DNA of 64,000 bases from Catellatospora citrea (GTDB lineage: Bacteria > Actinomycetota > Actinomycetes > Mycobacteriales > Micromonosporaceae): NCBI RefSeq assembly GCF_003610235.1, contig NZ_RAPR01000001.1, positions 7,192,001 through 7,256,000 on the forward strand. Reading direction: 5' to 3'. The translations under genes and the position numbers were made by a program. Positions 31,818 through 39,107 of the stretch are shown piece after piece. Positions within the stretch are counted from its first letter, which is position 1. Each line of letters starts with the position of its first letter. The notes beneath the pieces are model-generated. The model did not search any database. It saw only the letters and a list, made by a program, of their open reading frames with translations, and was not told the origin of the DNA.

Positions 31818-32983
31818 CGATGACCGACGAGGAGCTGACCGGCCTGATCGCGGCACGGTTCGGCGACGGATCCCTGCCGGCCGAACTGGCGCAGGTGCAG
31901 CGGCGTGGACGCCAGCGCCGAAGCCGGATCCGGATCGCCACGGCGGCCGCCGTCGTGCTCGGCCTGGCCGGGGCGGCGGGCCTGACCGCGTACGGGCTCG
32001 ACCGGCACGAGAAGGCCGAGCAGGTGGCGGCGTTCAACAGGAGCTGCCAGGCGGCGTACACGGCCGAGGCCGCCAGGACGGGCCGGGCGGCGCAGCTGCC
32101 CACCACGCTCGGTGAACCGCTGCTCGAACTGCGCCGCGGGGACGCACGTTTCCGGCTGTACACCAGCGCCCCCGGACCGCTGCGGTCGATGATCTTCGAC
32201 TGTGCGCGCTCGGCTGACGGGACGGTTTCGGGCCGGGTCTCCTATGGCCCGACCACCGTGCCCGAACTCGGGCAGCCCCTCGTCGCGTACCGCGATCACT
32301 TGCCGGACGGCACGGTGGCGGTCGTGGCTCAGCTGCGCGATCCGGCCGAGGTGCTCGCGGTGACGCCCGAGGGTGGCGGTGTGCAGACGGCGCAGCGCGA
32401 CGGCATGGCCGTGGTGTGGGGGCCACGGGAGGTCTTGGACGAGGCGACGCTGAGCGTGCGTGACGGGTCGCTGGACCTGGCTCGCGACGTGCTGGCCGTG
32501 ACTGCGACGTTCCAGGAGGAGGAGTTCGACCGGTACTGCCGGCGGACGGTCGACGGGCGGCCGGAGCTGCGCGGGGCGGCGCGAGCGCTGACCGCCCGGT
32601 ACGGCGACACCTGGGCGCTGCAGGTCTACCGCGCCGAGGGAGCCATCGCCCTGTGCTCCTGGACCAACATGGCCGACGAGCCGGAGAACGGCGTGTCCTA
32701 CGACGGTCCGGCGTTGGGACTCGGCTCGGCCACCGAGGCGGTGCCTGGTTCGATCCTGGCGTCCTCGGACGGGCAGGAGTGGTGGCTGACCGGTCTCACC
32801 CTGCCGGGGACGGAGCAGGTGGAGGTCGTGGGGGAGGCCGGCACCAGAGTGCAGGCCCAGCTCGGCGACGGCGTCTACCTGGCGCGGCTGCCGAGTGCCG
32901 AGAGCCACAAGACGATCACGATGACGACCGCGACCACGGTCCACACGTTCGTGAACGGAAAGATGACGCAGCGACCGCGCTGA
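31814..32983 (+). CDS. Membrane-anchored partner of the SigE-like factor
   Basis: A 389-residue protein with a short cytoplasmic N-terminus (MTDEELTGLIAARFGDGSLPAELAQVQRRGRQRRSRIR), one transmembrane helix (~40-62, IATAAAVVLGLAGAAGLTAYGL) and a large extracytoplasmic part with several Cys (NRSCQAAY, IFDCARS, RYCRRTV, ALCSWTN) that could form disulfides. No zinc anti-sigma HxxxCxxC motif is present, so a classical ZAS anti-sigma role is not supported. Topology and translational coupling to the sigma gene still suggest a regulator or an effector of the same response (inference). The long inverted repeat at 33002 follows the stop. Confidence 0.75.
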   Translation: MTMTDEELTGLIAARFGDGSLPAELAQVQRRGRQRRSRIRIATAAAVVLGLAGAAGLTAYGLDRHEKAEQVAAFNRSCQAAYTAEAARTGRAAQLPTTLGEPLLELRRGDARFRLYTSAPGPLRSMIFDCARSADGTVSGRVSYGPTTVPELGQPLVAYRDHLPDGTVAVVAQLRDPAEVLAVTPEGGGVQTAQRDGMAVVWGPREVLDEATLSVRDGSLDLARDVLAVTATFQEEEFDRYCRRTVDGRPELRGAARALTARYGDTWALQVYRAEGAIALCSWTNMADEPENGVSYDGPALGLGSATEAVPGSILASSDGQEWWLTGLTLPGTEQVEVVGEAGTRVQAQLGDGVYLARLPSAESHKTITMTTATTVHTFVNGKMTQRPR

Positions 32984-33001
32984 TCGCCGCCCGTTCCGGC
33001 C

Positions 33002-33066
33002 AAGATCGCCGTCTGGTGTCGAAATGTGCGGCCCTGCCACACGTTCCGACACCAGACAGCGATCTT
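33002..33066. terminator. Long inverted repeat between convergent genes
   Basis: Left arm AAGATCGCCGTCTGGTGTCG (33002-33021) pairs with 33047-33066 at 19 of 20 positions, and pairing continues imperfectly inward. It lies between the membrane-protein stop (32983) and the ECF41 stop (33103), so it can terminate both strands. The sequence differs from the 11191/25293 family but the layout is alike. Confidence 0.75.
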
Positions 33067-33102
33067 ACGGGGCGGCCCGGCTGGCGGCCGGTCCGTGGGT
33101 GG

Positions 33103-33978
33103 TCAGAGGATCGACACAGCCAGGTCGGTGAGACGGTCGCGGTCGGCGGTGATGTCGATGGCGGCGATGCGGCCGTCGACGATGGTGAAGGCCAGCGCCA
33201 CGCGCACCTTGCCGCCGGGGGCCCAGACCGCGTTGACGACACCGTCGAGCAGCGCGGTGCGCGCCTCGGCGGCCATACCGTTCCAGTACCCGGCGACGGC
33301 CGCAGCGCCGTGCTTGGCGCTGGTGGAGCCGTAGGACACGGCGGTCGCGTCGGCGCGCATCACCACGTCGGGGTCGAGCATGGTGACCAGCGCCTCGAAG
33401 CGGCCCTCGCGCGCGGCGGACAGGAACGCCTCGACGATCTCACGCCTGCGGGCCTGATCGACGTCGCCGGTGGGGGACTGTCCCTGCACCCGGCGGCGGG
33501 CCCGGCTGGCCAGCTGCCGAGCCGCGTCGGGTGACTTGCCGATGACCGGGGCCAGCTCGTCGAACGGCACCGCGAACATGTCGTGCAGCACGAACGCCAG
33601 GCGTTCGGCAGGGGAGAGGGTGTCGAGCACGACCAGCAGCGCGAGCCCGACCGAGTCGGCCAGCACCGCCTCCTGCTCGGGGTCGGGCCCGGCGGTGGCC
33701 CCGACCGGCGGCAGGTCGGTGTCGGCGGCGTCGTCGAGCAGGTCTTCGCGCCGGGTGCTGCGCGAGCGCAGCATGTCCAGGCAGATCCGGCCGACCACGG
33801 TGGTCAGCCAGCCGCTGAGGTTGCCGACCTCGCTGACGTCGCTGCGGCTCAGCCGCAGCCAGGCCTCCTGCACGGCGTCGTCGGCCTCGGCCGAGGAGCC
33901 GAGCATGCGCAGCGCCACCGTCCGCAGCCGGCCGCGGTCGTGCTCGAAGCGTTCGGCCAGCCAGTCCTGGTCCTGCAT
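33103..33978 (-). CDS. ECF41-group sigma factor (SigJ-like)
   Basis: A 291-residue protein. Residues ~1-80 are sigma region 2 (WLAERFEHDRGRLRTVALRMLGSSAEADDAVQEAWLRLSRSDVSEVGNLSGWLTTVVGRICLDMLRSR). Residues ~110-165 are region 4 (LDTLSPAERLAFVLHDMFAVPFDELAPVIGKSPDAARQLASRARRRVQG). Residues ~175-291 are a SnoaL-like extension (REIVEAFLSAAREGRFEALVTMLDPDVVMRAD...VRVALAFTIVDGRIAAIDITADRDRL) that in ECF41 factors replaces the anti-sigma factor. The start at 33978 is ten bases behind GGGGAGG. Divergent AhpD-like gene and two ECF41 promoter matches lie upstream. Confidence 0.95.
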   Translation of the reverse strand: MQDQDWLAERFEHDRGRLRTVALRMLGSSAEADDAVQEAWLRLSRSDVSEVGNLSGWLTTVVGRICLDMLRSRSTRREDLLDDAADTDLPPVGATAGPDPEQEAVLADSVGLALLVVLDTLSPAERLAFVLHDMFAVPFDELAPVIGKSPDAARQLASRARRRVQGQSPTGDVDQARRREIVEAFLSAAREGRFEALVTMLDPDVVMRADATAVSYGSTSAKHGAAAVAGYWNGMAAEARTALLDGVVNAVWAPGGKVRVALAFTIVDGRIAAIDITADRDRLTDLAVSIL

Positions 33979-34027
33979 GTCGTACATACCTCCCCGAACA
34001 GCCATCAATGGTGATCCAAGCCACATC

Positions 34028-34054
34028 TGTCACATCTTCGGAAAGCGGCCCGTC
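34028..34054 (+). promoter_or_regulatory. ECF41 promoter, plus strand (AhpD-like gene)
   Basis: TGTCACA (34028-34034), exactly 16 bases, CGTC (34051-34054). This equals the ECF41 consensus TGTCACA-N16-CGTC. It points toward the AhpD-like gene starting at 34125. Confidence 0.88.
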
Positions 34055-34062
34055 ATACCGAT

Positions 34063-34089
34063 GACGAACGAGATCGGGCCGATGTGACA
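34063..34089 (-). promoter_or_regulatory. ECF41 promoter, minus strand (sigma gene itself)
   Basis: On the minus strand TGTCACA (34089-34083), exactly 16 bases, CGTC (34066-34063). It points toward the ECF41 sigma gene starting at 33978, implying autoregulation. Its -10 lies eight bases from that of the opposing promoter, so the two face each other. Confidence 0.85.
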
Positions 34090-34124
34090 GGCCCGGCGAC
34101 CAAGATCCTAATGGAGGAACAGCC

Positions 34125-34583
34125 ATGCAGTCCCGGATGACCAACCCCGCCGCCCTGCTGCCCGACGCCGTGAAGGGCATCAACCTGATCTACAAGGCCG
34201 CCCACTCCGCGGGCCTGGCCAAGTCCACGTTGGACCTGGTCCACCTGCGGGCCAGCCAGATCAACGGCTGCAGCGCGTGCGTCGACTCCGGCGCCCGTGG
34301 CATGCGCAAGGCCGGCGAGACCGACGAGCGGCTGTTCGCGGTCGCGGCCTGGCGCGAGACCGACTACTTCACCGAGGCCGAGCGCGCCGCGCTGGACCTC
34401 GCCGAGCACGCCACCCGGCTGGCCGACAAGGGCGACGCGGTGCCGGACCAGGTCTGGGAGGCGGCCGCCAAGCACTTCGGCGAGGCCGAACTCGCCTCGC
34501 TGGTGCTGTGGATCGCGACGACCAACTTCTTCAACCGGATCAACGCCGTCACCCGCCAGCCCGCCGGCCAGAACTGGGGCTGA
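34125..34583 (+). CDS. Carboxymuconolactone decarboxylase/AhpD-like protein
   Basis: A 152-residue protein: GINLIYKAAHSAGLAKSTLDLVHLRASQINGCSACVDSGARGMRKAGETDERLFAVAAWRETDYFTEAERAALDLAEHATRL. The redox motif C-S-A-C followed by the helix (LRASQINGCSACVDSGARG) is the AhpD-type active site of the CMD family, acting as thiol oxidoreductase or peroxidase component. CMD genes are the typical targets of ECF41 sigma factors, and a consensus ECF41 promoter lies about 70-95 bases upstream. GGAGGAAC precedes the ATG. The 3' end overlaps the convergent gene by 35 bases. Confidence 0.95.
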   Translation: MQSRMTNPAALLPDAVKGINLIYKAAHSAGLAKSTLDLVHLRASQINGCSACVDSGARGMRKAGETDERLFAVAAWRETDYFTEAERAALDLAEHATRLADKGDAVPDQVWEAAAKHFGEAELASLVLWIATTNFFNRINAVTRQPAGQNWG

Positions 34584-35592
34584 GCTGCGGTGCGGGGCCG
34601 GCCTCGGGACGGCCCCGCCGCAGTCCACCCGCCCGGCGGCCGGTCGCCAACCGGGCCAGCGCCGCGGCGGCGGCCTGGATGCGCAACCCCCGGGTGACGT
34701 CGGGCCGGGCCGCCACGGCAAGGCTGTGCTCGGGGTGCCGGGCCCCGCTGACCGCGCCGACGATCGTCGCCACGGTGCGGGCCTGCCCGCCCATCATCAT
34801 CGCGTACCGGATGGCGGCGACCGGATCGTCGGGGTGGCGCAGGAACGCCGTCAGCGCGGCGGGCACGCAGCGCAGCGCGGTGCGTCCGGAACCGACCGTC
34901 GCGGCCGCGTCGGCCGGGGCGCTGCGATGGCGGACCAGCGTCTGCACCTGCCCGAGCGCGTCCCGGAACTCGCTGGTCCGCAGCTGCGCGGTGACCAGGT
35001 CGAGGAAGTGGTACTTGTCGGCGGGCGCCAGTGGCTGACCGCGCGCGGCCAGCGCCACCGCGGTCGCCGTGGCGGCGGCCGCGTCCCGGGCCAGCGGATG
35101 CGCGTGCGTGATCCCGGCGGTGCGGCGGGCCAGCGCGGCGACCGTGCCCATGCCGGCGTCGGGCAGCAGGCCCACGGCGCCCGCCCGCACCGCGGCGACG
35201 CTGCCGAAGCTGCCCTGTCCGTCGTGGACCGTCGGGGCCACCTGCGACCAGCGCACCCCGCGGCGCACCGCGGACAGCACCTGCGCGGTGCCGGTGCCGG
35301 CCAGCTCGGGCCGGTCCGCCGGCCACTCCTGGGCCAGCTCCAGGGCGAGCGCGTCGTCGTGCACCCGGCCCGCGTGCCGGCCCAGGTGCTCGGCGAGGAT
35401 CAGCAGCTGGGTCGCGGCCGCGCTGGGCTGCGTCTGCCGGGCCCGCCGGCCGCGCAGCACGGCCTCCACCCGGGCCGGATCCGGCATGGTGGCGTCGTGC
35501 AGCGGCGCGGCCAGCAGGTCGGCCCGGGCTGCCATGAGCATGCAGCCGTGCGCCCGGCGGAGCAGTTGCGACTGGTCGAGCATCGTTGTCAC
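34549..35592 (-). CDS. ADP-ribosylglycohydrolase-fold protein, probably degenerate
   Basis: A 347-residue helical protein. Several segments align with the ARH/DraG family: GCMLMAARADLLAAP (normally GCllGgAvGDALGAP), VHDDALALELAQEW (normally TDDTxmalala), GSFGSVAAVRAGAVGLLPDAG (normally GxGxxMRvaPlgl), AGITHAHPLARDAAAATA, and AIRYAMMMGGQARTVATIVGAVSGARHP (normally GGDTDTvaaiaGalaGA). The C-terminal metal-binding GGDTDT is replaced by GGQART and the N-terminal GD by RA, so two metal ligand sets look broken and hydrolase activity is doubtful. The start is GTG 35592 or ATG 35583. It lies 63 bases after the GT20-like gene and is probably the third gene of the STAS operon. Confidence 0.7.
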   Translation of the reverse strand: MTTMLDQSQLLRRAHGCMLMAARADLLAAPLHDATMPDPARVEAVLRGRRARQTQPSAAATQLLILAEHLGRHAGRVHDDALALELAQEWPADRPELAGTGTAQVLSAVRRGVRWSQVAPTVHDGQGSFGSVAAVRAGAVGLLPDAGMGTVAALARRTAGITHAHPLARDAAAATATAVALAARGQPLAPADKYHFLDLVTAQLRTSEFRDALGQVQTLVRHRSAPADAAATVGSGRTALRCVPAALTAFLRHPDDPVAAIRYAMMMGGQARTVATIVGAVSGARHPEHSLAVAARPDVTRGLRIQAAAAALARLATGRRAGGLRRGRPEAGPAPQLSPSSGRRAGG

Positions 35593-35655
35593 GGCGGTTC
35601 CGTCTTCCCTTCCCCGTTCCTGCCCGCCGTCCAGATCCCACCTGGACGGCGGAGC

Positions 35656-37119
35656 TCACGGCCGACCCGGCCGGGAGGCCGTGCGACCCGGCGTGCCGCC
35701 GGGCGTCGGGCCCAGGTGCTCGACGCGGTCCGGGACCGTCGGGCGGGTGTGCCCCGGCGTGGCGGGCAGCCGCCTCGGCCGGACGCCCGGCTGCGCGGGG
35801 ACCACCGACGCGCGGGCGCGCACCACGGCGAGCACGTGCCGGGCCCAGCTGTCCAGGCCGGGTTCCGCGGGCGCCGGACCGGCCTGCGGCGCGGGACCGC
35901 ACAGGCCCACGGCCGTCGCGACGGCGTCGGCGTAGGCGGCCGTGTCGTGCGGGTTGACCACGATCGCCCCGGGCACGTCCGCGGCGTCACTGGTCAGCTC
36001 GCTGAGCACGACGGTCGCGCCGCGCTCGCCGCGCGCCGCGACGAACTCGTGCGCCGGGTTCACCGCGCCGTGGTGCACCGGGGTGGCCAGCAGGCCGTCG
36101 CAGGCCAGGTACAGCGCGGCCAGCTCGCGCCGGTCGGGGTTGTCGCGTACGTAGTGCACGACGGCCTGGCCGACGCTGGCGTGCGTACCGTTGATCTTCG
36201 CGATCAGGCGGTCCACCCGTTCGCGCTGGTCCAGCTCGTCCGGAGTGTGCGGGTCACCGCACGCCACGTGCAGCAGCGCCACCGTGCCGGGCTCGGGCCG
36301 GTGCTCGGACAGGAAACGATCGAACGCGTGCAGGCGCTGCTCGACGGCGTCGGCGGGATCCCAGCCGGCGATCGACAGCAGCACCGGCCCGCCGACCCGC
36401 ATCGCGTCGCGGATCTGTCCGGCGCGCTCACGCACCTGCGGCCGCCGGGCCAGCCGCCGCATGCCGCCGGTGTCGGCGGGCAGCGCGCAGGCCAGCACCC
36501 GCACCCGGTGGTTGCCCACCGCGATCTGGTTGTCGCGCACCGGCAGCCCGTGCACGCGTCCGGCAAGGTCGAGCAGGTTGTCCACGGCGCGGTCGTGCGG
36601 CAGCGCGACGACGTCCGCACCGAGCAGGCCGGCCAGCAGCTCGCGTTGCTCGGGCAGCCGGGCGAACGACTCCGCGGGTGGAAAGGCGGTGTGCAGGTGC
36701 ACGGCGGTGGCGAGGTCGGGCCGCAGCCGGCGCAGCATGCGCGGCAGCAGTTGGAGCTGGTGGCCGTGCACCCAGACGGTGCCGCCGAGCCCCGCGGACC
36801 CGGCCACGGCGTCGGCGATGGCGGTGTTGGCCTGCTCGTACGGCGTGAACCAGCCGGGCGGGAACTCGGCCTGCTGGTGGTGGTACAGCGCGCGCAGCAG
36901 TCCCGCGCCCATCCGCGCGTCGTCGGCGCCCGCTTCGACGTGCAGCGCGTCGGCGTCCGGCGGGTTCGCGCCGTCGGGCACGGCCGCCCAGGCCCCGCCG
37001 TGCGCGGCCACGAACGGGCGCAGCGACGCCAGCGCGACGTCCACGTGGTCGCTGCTGTCGTCGGGGTCGGCGGCGGGCACCCGGTCGCCGGCCACGATCA
37101 GGTCGTAGCGCGCGGTCAC
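35656..37119 (-). CDS. GT20 (trehalose-6-phosphate synthase-like) protein with altered active site
   Basis: A 487-residue protein with the GT20/OtsA architecture: TVWVHGHQLQLLPRMLRRLRPDLATAVHLHTAFPPAESFARLP (compare WVHDYHLMLLP...LHIPFP in OtsA), a C-terminal donor domain with VGGPVLLSIAGWDPADAVEQRLHAFDRFL and GLLATPVHHGAVNPAHEFVAARGE. By family knowledge OtsA uses an Arg and a Lys in SVDRLDYTKG and an Asp in RDGMNL; here these positions read G, D and H. The Glu of the last motif is kept. A normal trehalose-phosphate synthase reaction is therefore unlikely; a pseudo-glycosyltransferase or regulatory role is possible. GTG 37119 overlaps the STAS stop (GTGA). The C-terminal ~45 residues are a Pro/Arg-rich tail. 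Confidence 0.75.
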   Translation of the reverse strand: MTARYDLIVAGDRVPAADPDDSSDHVDVALASLRPFVAAHGGAWAAVPDGANPPDADALHVEAGADDARMGAGLLRALYHHQQAEFPPGWFTPYEQANTAIADAVAGSAGLGGTVWVHGHQLQLLPRMLRRLRPDLATAVHLHTAFPPAESFARLPEQRELLAGLLGADVVALPHDRAVDNLLDLAGRVHGLPVRDNQIAVGNHRVRVLACALPADTGGMRRLARRPQVRERAGQIRDAMRVGGPVLLSIAGWDPADAVEQRLHAFDRFLSEHRPEPGTVALLHVACGDPHTPDELDQRERVDRLIAKINGTHASVGQAVVHYVRDNPDRRELAALYLACDGLLATPVHHGAVNPAHEFVAARGERGATVVLSELTSDAADVPGAIVVNPHDTAAYADAVATAVGLCGPAPQAGPAPAEPGLDSWARHVLAVVRARASVVPAQPGVRPRRLPATPGHTRPTVPDRVEHLGPTPGGTPGRTASRPGRP

Positions 37120-37475
37120 CGGACCACCTGCCCGGCCGGGGTCAGCGCCACGGTCGGATACGGCAGCAGCTGCATGATCCGGTCGACCTTGGCCAGCCGC
37201 AGGGCGCGCCGGGCCCGCTCGGACGGCGAGCGCAGCGCGACGCTGCCGCCGTCGCGCACGGCGCGCCGGTGGGCGTCCATCAGCAGCAGGATGCCCGCAG
37301 CGTCGATCGTGTCGCAGTCGGCCAGGTCGACGACGATCTGCTGGGGACGCAGCGCCAGCGCCTCCTCCAGAAGGCGGTTCACCTCCGGTGCGGTCTGCGC
37401 ATCCAGATCGCCCTTGACCTGCACTTCCACCAGCGGCACTGCCTGTGCCGCGGTCGCCGGGACCATGTCTTCCAC
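37116..37475 (-). CDS. STAS-domain protein lacking the phosphoacceptor serine
   Basis: A 119-residue SpoIIAA-like domain: PLVEVQVKGDLDAQTAPEVNRLLEEALALRPQQIVVDLADCDTIDAAGILLLMDAHRRAVRDGGSVALRSPSERARRALRLAKVDRIMQLLPY. Anti-sigma-factor antagonists carry D-S-S/T-G at the helix start, where the first Ser is phosphorylated; here it reads D58-A59-A60-G61, so it cannot be switched in the usual way. GTG 37475 is eight bases behind AAGGAGG. It is the first gene of an operon with the GT20-like gene (GTGA overlap) and probably the ARH-like gene. Confidence 0.88.
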   Translation of the reverse strand: MEDMVPATAAQAVPLVEVQVKGDLDAQTAPEVNRLLEEALALRPQQIVVDLADCDTIDAAGILLLMDAHRRAVRDGGSVALRSPSERARRALRLAKVDRIMQLLPYPTVALTPAGQVVR

Positions 37476-37575
37476 CTGGGTACCTCCTTGCCGGTGAGTG
37501 CAGCCATTCCCCACCCGGCGCGCAGATAACCCTGGAAACGATGACAGTTGTGTGACAAATCCCCAAGCGGGGGCA

Positions 37576-37600
37576 GGCCACCCGGTGTCACCGGGCGGCC
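37576..37600 (-). terminator. Hairpin after the ThuA-lectin gene
   Basis: GGCC-a-CCCGG, loop tgtca, CCGGG-c-GGCC: a nine-bp stem with one A/C mismatch. It begins 13 bases past the stop at 37614 on the minus strand and separates this gene from the STAS operon. Confidence 0.65.
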
Positions 37601-37613
37601 GGCCCCCCCAGAA

Positions 37614-38783
37614 CTATGGGCTGACCAGGTCGAACTGCTCCCACGGGCCGATCGAGGTGCGGTTGGCGATCAATGCCGCCGCGCCGCCGTTCTCCGCGAC
37701 GACGTACTTCCCGTTGGCCTGGGCCCGCAAACTCACCGAGCCGTTGGAGTTTCGGATCAACGCGAAGGTCTCCCAGCCGCCGATCGCGGTCCGGTTGGCG
37801 ATCAGCGGGTTCGCGCCCGCGTTGTCCGCGCACACGTAACGCGCGTTGACCAGGGCACGCAGGGCGATGTTGCCGCTGCCCCGGTCGATCATCTCGAACC
37901 GCTCGGCGGTGCCGGCGGCGGTGGCGCTGGCGATCAGCGCGCCCGCCCCGCCGTTGGGGGCGGTGACGAACTTGTTGTTGGCCCGTGCGCGCAGGCTGAT
38001 CCCGGCGGGCGGGGGCGTGCCGGGGGAACAGTCGGCGGCGACCGCACCGGCGGCGATCTGGATGCCGCCGAGCAGCATGCGGGTGAAGTTGCTGTCGGTG
38101 TAGCTGGCCTCGGTGTGGCCGAGGCCGGTGTACCAGGCCCGGCCGCCGCCGTAGTTGGCGCACCAGGTGATCGGGTGGTCGCCCATGTTGCCGCCGGTGT
38201 AGCTGCCCTCGTTGAGGTTCATCAGCACGCGTACGGCCGAGCGCGGGTTGGTGCGGTAGTTGTACCACTCGTCGCTGCGCGTCCAGGTCGCCGGCAGGTG
38301 TGCCGTCGAGGCGTTGACCGGGGCTTCGACCCGCACCTGGGCGTTCTGGATGGCCGGGTGGGAGTGGAAGTACGCCCCGACCAGCCCGCCGTACCAGGGC
38401 CAGTCGTACTCGGTGTCGGCGGCGGCGTGCACGCCGACGTAGCCGCCGCCGGCCGCGATGTAGTTCTGGAACGCGGTCTGCTGGGTCGCGTTGAGCACGT
38501 CACCGGTGGTCGACAGCCAGATCACGGCCTGGAACTGGGCCAGGTTGGCCGCGGTGAACTGGCCGGCGTCCTCGGTGGCGGTCACCGTGAAGCCGTTGGC
38601 GCTGCCCAGCGCCTGGATCGCGGCGATGCCGTTGGGGATGGACGAGTGGCGGAAGCCGGCGGTCTTCGAGAAGACCAGCACTTTGGTCAGCGGGGCGGCC
38701 GACGCGGGGGTCGCCGGCGCGAACAGCGTCGTCGCCAGGACCGTGACCAGGCCGGCGACCAGGGACAGTACGCGTTTTCGCAT
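37614..38783 (-). CDS. Secreted ThuA-domain protein with fascin-like lectin module
   Basis: A 389-residue exported protein. Signal peptide 1-29 (ASA|APL). ThuA domain ~30-247: KVLVFSKTAGFRHSSIPNGIAAIQALG, VIWLSTTGDVLNATQQ, GGYVGVHAAADTEYDWPWYGGLVGAYFHSHP, MGDHPITWC, GGGRAWYTGLGHTEASY. ThuA is a class I glutamine amidotransferase-like fold linked to trehalose and other sugar use. A beta-trefoil of about 130 residues (~260-389; ISLRARANNKFVTAPNGG, NARYVCADNAGANPLIAN, NGKYVVAENGGAAALIAN) resembles fascin-like/actinohivin-type lectin repeats. GAAGGAG precedes the ATG. Its ThuA part is a close paralogue of that in 53929-56043. It diverges from the ebo-type operon; a TCCTATAGGA palindrome lies in the shared upstream region. 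Confidence 0.88.
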   Translation of the reverse strand: MRKRVLSLVAGLVTVLATTLFAPATPASAAPLTKVLVFSKTAGFRHSSIPNGIAAIQALGSANGFTVTATEDAGQFTAANLAQFQAVIWLSTTGDVLNATQQTAFQNYIAAGGGYVGVHAAADTEYDWPWYGGLVGAYFHSHPAIQNAQVRVEAPVNASTAHLPATWTRSDEWYNYRTNPRSAVRVLMNLNEGSYTGGNMGDHPITWCANYGGGRAWYTGLGHTEASYTDSNFTRMLLGGIQIAAGAVAADCSPGTPPPAGISLRARANNKFVTAPNGGAGALIASATAAGTAERFEMIDRGSGNIALRALVNARYVCADNAGANPLIANRTAIGGWETFALIRNSNGSVSLRAQANGKYVVAENGGAAALIANRTSIGPWEQFDLVSP

Positions 38784-39022
38784 GGGGCTCGCTCCTTCGA
38801 TGAGGGTAGCGCGGTGGGCGGGTGCGGACCGGCGGACGCCGTGAGGCGCGCGGATCCGGACGGCCGTACACGCGGGCGAGGGCCACGCGGGGGTTCGGCG
38901 ACCAGACATGACGCGTCCTCGGGTAGGGGGCGCGGGCACGCCCCTGCTGACGGCATTCCCGGGTTCTCACCCGCGAACCGGAGCCGGTCGCCGAAACACG
39001 GATCCGATATCTATCGACGTCG

Positions 39023-39036
39023 AATCCTATAGGAAT
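39023..39036. promoter_or_regulatory. TCCTATAGGA palindrome, site 1
   Basis: AATCCTATAGGAAT, with core TCCTATAGGA at 39025-39034, in the divergent region between the ThuA-lectin gene and the inositol-phosphate synthase gene. The same core occurs at 47052 and 60671. Even-length dyads of this kind are typical of GntR-family regulators (inference). Confidence 0.6.
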
Positions 39037-39107
39037 CGCTCGGTCAGCGGAAGGCTGCCGCGACAACTTTCCTCGACAATGACCCTCCGATTTGCTCATG
39101 AGGCCAG

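Noticed and set aside
31814..32983. Classical zinc-binding anti-sigma factor
   Set aside because: No HxxxCxxC motif in the cytoplasmic tail, and the protein is mostly extracytoplasmic.
34297..37497. 1066-codon plus-strand frame
   Set aside because: Antisense to the ARH-, GT20- and STAS-type genes, which have clear family signatures; composition is typical of shadow frames.
37530..37560. SigB-like promoter (GTTT...GGGTA) ahead of the STAS gene
   Set aside because: The GTTT and GGGT elements are spaced too far apart (about 18-19 bases) for the known consensus.
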